Source: Altererythrobacter sp. (lineage in GTDB: Bacteria; Pseudomonadota; Alphaproteobacteria; Sphingomonadales; Sphingomonadaceae). From it: a DNA stretch of 7,342 nucleotides. The stretch is from assembly GCA_023299945.1 (NCBI GenBank), contig JALZVZ010000296.1, positions 1 through 7,342 of the forward strand. The letters run 5' to 3'. Below are positions 4,847 to 7,342 of the stretch, in pieces. Positions within the stretch are counted from its first letter, which is position 1. Each line of letters opens with the position of its first letter. The position numbers and the translations under genes are program-made. Below the pieces are notes generated by a model, which worked only from the letters and a program-made list of their open reading frames with translations, did not search any database and was not told where the DNA came from.

Positions 4847-6985
4847 ATGATTGACGCAAGAACTCTCCACCCGATGCGCGCTGCAATATGCGCATGGCTG
4901 CTTGCATGCGCCGCATTGGTGATGGGGGCAATATTGGTGGCAGCGCCAGCTTTCGCGCAAGAATTGCCGCAAGAAGTGCGTTTTGGCGATGAGAATATCA
5001 GTGTTGAATTGTATGCTGAAACCGCGCCTGTGGCGGGACAGGAATGGATGCTCGCGCTGCGCTTTACGCCTGATCCTGACAGTGATGAGGAATGGCACGG
5101 CTATTGGTCGAACCCCGGCGATGCGGGGCTGGGGATGCAATTGCAGCTGAACCTGCCGGATGGGTGGGAACAGGGCGCAGCGCTGTATCCCGTGCCACAG
5201 CGGTTCGTGCAGGAAATTGGTGACGAGGGCGGCGGCCTGATGAACCACATTTACAAGGGCGCATATAGCGTTCTGGTTCCTGTGAAAGTTCCCGCAGATG
5301 CCGATGTGAGCGGCGCGGGAAGGCTCACTGGTTTCGTCAATTATCTCGCTTGCACCGATATGCTGTGCGTGCCGCAAGATGCCGTTTTGATTGCCAAGCC
5401 GCCGACCAAATCACCCAGTCAATTTCCCAAATGGCGCGCCGAAATTGCACCGCTTTTGGACACGCAAGCCCGCTATGCATTGGACGACACGAAGCTGCGG
5501 CTTGCTATCCCATTGCCCGCATCTGCTACGCTGGATGATCCGCATGTGTTTGTGGCGAACCAACGGCTCGTCCTTTACAATGCGCCGCAAATTTTCCGCC
5601 GCAATGGGGATGTGGTGACGGTGGAAATCTCGCTGTCTGACTGGCTGGGCGGCGAGGATGCAGAGCCGCTGAGCGAGGTGTCCGGCATCGTATCGCTTGC
5701 GAACGGCATGGGCGTGCGCTTCGTAGCCGAGGCGGGCGAAGTGCCCAGTGGTGGCACTTTGATTACCGCCGCAGCGGCGCCCGAAACACCGCCGCTCGCA
5801 TGGTTGATCTTGGCCGCGCTGGCAGGCGGGTTGATCCTCAACATTATGCCCTGCGTCTTCCCTATCCTTTCGATTAAAGCGCTGGCGCTAGCAAAAGCTG
5901 GCGGCGATGAAAAAACGGCGCGCGGCGATGCGCTGGCTTATACTGCAGGCGTGGTTTTGGCCTGCGTTGCATTGGGCGCGGTGATGCTGGGACTTCGTGC
6001 AGGCGGCGAACAAGTGGGCTGGGCGTTCCAGCTGCAATCGCCGGGCGTTGTCGTCGCGCTATTATTGCTGGCGGTGGCGATCACAGCGAATTTTGCAGGT
6101 ATATTTGAGCTGCCGCAATTGTCGTTCACCGGCAAAGGAGGGCGCAGCGGTTCCTTCGCCACTGGGCTGCTGGCCGCCTTCGTCGCGACGCCGTGCACGG
6201 GGCCGTTTATGGCCGCCGCTTTGGGCGCCGCTTTGCTCTTACCGCCGCTGCCGGCATTGCTGTTATTCGCAGCATTGGGATTGGGGCTTGCCCTGCCATT
6301 CCTCGCCATTGGTTTCATTCCGGCCTTGCGCGCAAAATTGCCGAAGCCGGGCGCGTGGATGGAGCGTTTCCGTAATCTCATGGCAATCCCTATGGGGCTG
6401 ACGGCGCTGGCGTTGATCTGGCTGACGGTACAGCTGGGCGGGCGCGGCTTTGCGCTGATGGCGCTGGTGGTGTGTCTTGGCATTGTGATTGGCTTTGTCG
6501 TGGTCGGAAAATTGCAAGCCGCTGGCAAAATGGCTTGGCCTGCATGGGGGATGATCGCTGCGCCGTTCCTGATCTTTGGAGCATTTGCATTGCCGGCCAG
6601 CTATGCTCAGCAAAGCTCCAATATCGCAGCGCAATCTATCCATTCGCCGATTGCATTTAGCGCAGAGGCGCTGGCAGAGGCGCGCGGGACCGGCAAGCCT
6701 GTATTCGTATGGTTTACGGCCGATTGGTGCGTGACTTGCAAAGTGAATGAGAGCGTCGCGATTGAGCGTGAGGAAGTGCGCGCTGCATTTCAAGACGCCG
6801 GCGTAGTGACGATGGTCGCCGATTGGACGCAGCCTGATCCGGAAATCACCCGATTCCTGCAATCACAAGGCGCAGCGGGCGTGCCGCTCTACCTTTGGTA
6901 TGAGGCCAGTGCTGAGGCCGAGCAGCTGCCGCAAGTCCTAACGCCGGACATGCTCACTGAGCGGGCCCAGGAACCTGGTCCGTAG
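4847..6985 (+). CDS. dsbD: DsbD/ScsB-type transmembrane protein-disulfide reductase
   Basis: This 712-residue inner-membrane protein passes electrons from cytoplasmic thioredoxin to periplasmic thiol proteins, for example in disulfide isomerisation, cytochrome c maturation or copper stress. In order, it has a signal sequence (about 1-37, ending APAFA before QELPQ) and a large periplasmic domain (about 40-305) with the cysteine pair in YLACTDMLCVPQ (Cys169, Cys174). About eight membrane helices (317-587) follow, carrying MPCVFPI (Cys336) and ATPCTGPF (Cys450), the two membrane redox cysteines. The C-terminal thioredoxin-like domain (about 600-705) has WFTADWCVTCK (Cys628, Cys631) and a cis-proline-like GVP (678-680). 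All six expected cysteines are present, so the relay should work. The big N-terminal domain and ATPCTGPF resemble alphaproteobacterial ScsB-like members more than E. coli DsbD. The partner thiol protein is not in the window. The 3' end overlaps the convergent neighbour. Confidence 0.93.
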   Translation: MIDARTLHPMRAAICAWLLACAALVMGAILVAAPAFAQELPQEVRFGDENISVELYAETAPVAGQEWMLALRFTPDPDSDEEWHGYWSNPGDAGLGMQLQLNLPDGWEQGAALYPVPQRFVQEIGDEGGGLMNHIYKGAYSVLVPVKVPADADVSGAGRLTGFVNYLACTDMLCVPQDAVLIAKPPTKSPSQFPKWRAEIAPLLDTQARYALDDTKLRLAIPLPASATLDDPHVFVANQRLVLYNAPQIFRRNGDVVTVEISLSDWLGGEDAEPLSEVSGIVSLANGMGVRFVAEAGEVPSGGTLITAAAAPETPPLAWLILAALAGGLILNIMPCVFPILSIKALALAKAGGDEKTARGDALAYTAGVVLACVALGAVMLGLRAGGEQVGWAFQLQSPGVVVALLLLAVAITANFAGIFELPQLSFTGKGGRSGSFATGLLAAFVATPCTGPFMAAALGAALLLPPLPALLLFAALGLGLALPFLAIGFIPALRAKLPKPGAWMERFRNLMAIPMGLTALALIWLTVQLGGRGFALMALVVCLGIVIGFVVVGKLQAAGKMAWPAWGMIAAPFLIFGAFALPASYAQQSSNIAAQSIHSPIAFSAEALAEARGTGKPVFVWFTADWCVTCKVNESVAIEREEVRAAFQDAGVVTMVADWTQPDPEITRFLQSQGAAGVPLYLWYEASAEAEQLPQVLTPDMLTERAQEPGP

Positions 6986-7342
6986 CGGCCGGTTCGTTAG
7001 TTTCGGAAGCTTCATCGCCAACTTCAAGAATGTCCAGCGAAGGCTTTGGAAGCGACAAGGCTCGGCAATCATTGATGAGCATTGCAGGACTAGGCAACCG
7101 ATCTTCCACGGGGTTCAGTGTTACCATGCCTGCGCCCGGCAAAGTCGCTGTGACCTCCTTGGGGCCGGTCAGCGCTTCCAAATCGGGATGGTCGGCGCGC
7201 ACGCTGCCTTGCCATACGAAGCCGCCGGGGACTTGCGTCGCATCGACAGGAATGCGCGCGACATGGCTGTTGCCAACCAATGCGAAAAACGCCTTGCCGC
7301 CCTTATCCGCAGGCGACAGCCGCGTGACTTGCAGCAGCGGTA
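6954..7342 (-). CDS. Unrecognised protein, C-terminal part only (5' end beyond window)
   Basis: The frame is open from the right edge to a TGA at 6954-6956, giving 128 visible residues. A TTG at 7278-7280 could be read as a start. The frame continues upstream of it (…PLLQVTRLSPADKGGKAFFA) without a stop and in the same style, so the gene almost certainly begins outside the window. The visible part is probably beta-rich and soluble, with PGGFVWQGSVRADHPDLEAL, alternating hydrophobic stretches (VTATLPGAGMVTLNPVED), a single cysteine in LINDCRAL, and an acidic, Glu/Thr/Ala-rich unstructured tail. There is no membrane segment in this part. I do not recognise the family. It converges on the dsbD-like gene with a 32-bp overlap, which supports the stop but says little about function. 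That it is coding rather than a shadow rests on the open frame continuing 357 bp beyond the dsbD end, where no other gene is evident. Confidence 0.7.
   Translation of the reverse strand, partial: PLLQVTRLSPADKGGKAFFALVGNSHVARIPVDATQVPGGFVWQGSVRADHPDLEALTGPKEVTATLPGAGMVTLNPVEDRLPSPAMLINDCRALSLPKPSLDILEVGDEASETNEPAATDQVPGPAQ

Noticed and set aside
5938..6862. Two long minus-strand open frames (196 and 199 codons) opposite the dsbD membrane and thioredoxin regions
   Set aside because: Both are antisense to conserved DsbD motifs, overlap each other, and translate to Pro/Ser/Asn- or Arg/His-rich sequence without family features.
6966..6983. Inverted repeat CCAGG-AA-CCTGG as a terminator at the dsbD end
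   Set aside because: The loop would be only 2 nt and there is no T tract on either strand. It lies within overlapping coding sequence.

Overview
The window is a stretch of ordinary chromosome from a moderately GC-rich alphaproteobacterium. The gene content and protein styles look most like Sphingomonadales (the Erythrobacteraceae/Sphingomonadaceae type), but that placement is an inference. Coding density is very high: six genes fill almost all of it, and only two gaps exceed 40 bases. No tRNA, rRNA, CRISPR array, insertion sequence, prophage or origin was seen. All complete genes are intact, with no frameshift.

Layout. Bases 1-936 (minus strand) are tsaD, cut off at its 3' end by the window edge. 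It encodes the catalytic subunit that makes threonylcarbamoyl-adenosine (t6A) in tRNA. It diverges, across 43 bp, from a tight plus-strand operon: hemC (980-1918), hemD (1915-2649, 4-nt ATGA overlap) and a membrane-anchored coiled-coil Mic60/mitofilin-like gene (2653-3573, 3-nt gap). HemC and HemD carry out consecutive steps of tetrapyrrole synthesis, from porphobilinogen to hydroxymethylbilane to uroporphyrinogen III. The third protein probably shapes the inner membrane or tethers it to the outer membrane.

That operon meets, tail to tail with stop codons overlapping, a minus-strand UbiH/COQ6-family flavin monooxygenase (3570-4799), probably for ubiquinone synthesis. A 47-bp gap separates it from a divergent plus-strand DsbD/ScsB-type transmembrane thiol reductase (4847-6985). 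The 3' end of that gene overlaps by 32 bp an unrecognised minus-strand gene whose 5' part lies beyond the window (6954 to the right edge).

Heme synthesis, quinone hydroxylation, thiol export (needed for example in cytochrome c maturation) and a membrane organiser all serve the respiratory membrane, so their clustering is plausible functionally. A shared function is inference, not something the sequence proves. I found no convincing new system. The points most worth a second look are the Mic60-like gene inside the hem operon, a substituted substrate-loop serine in HemC, the two convergent gene overlaps, and the unidentified gene at the right edge.
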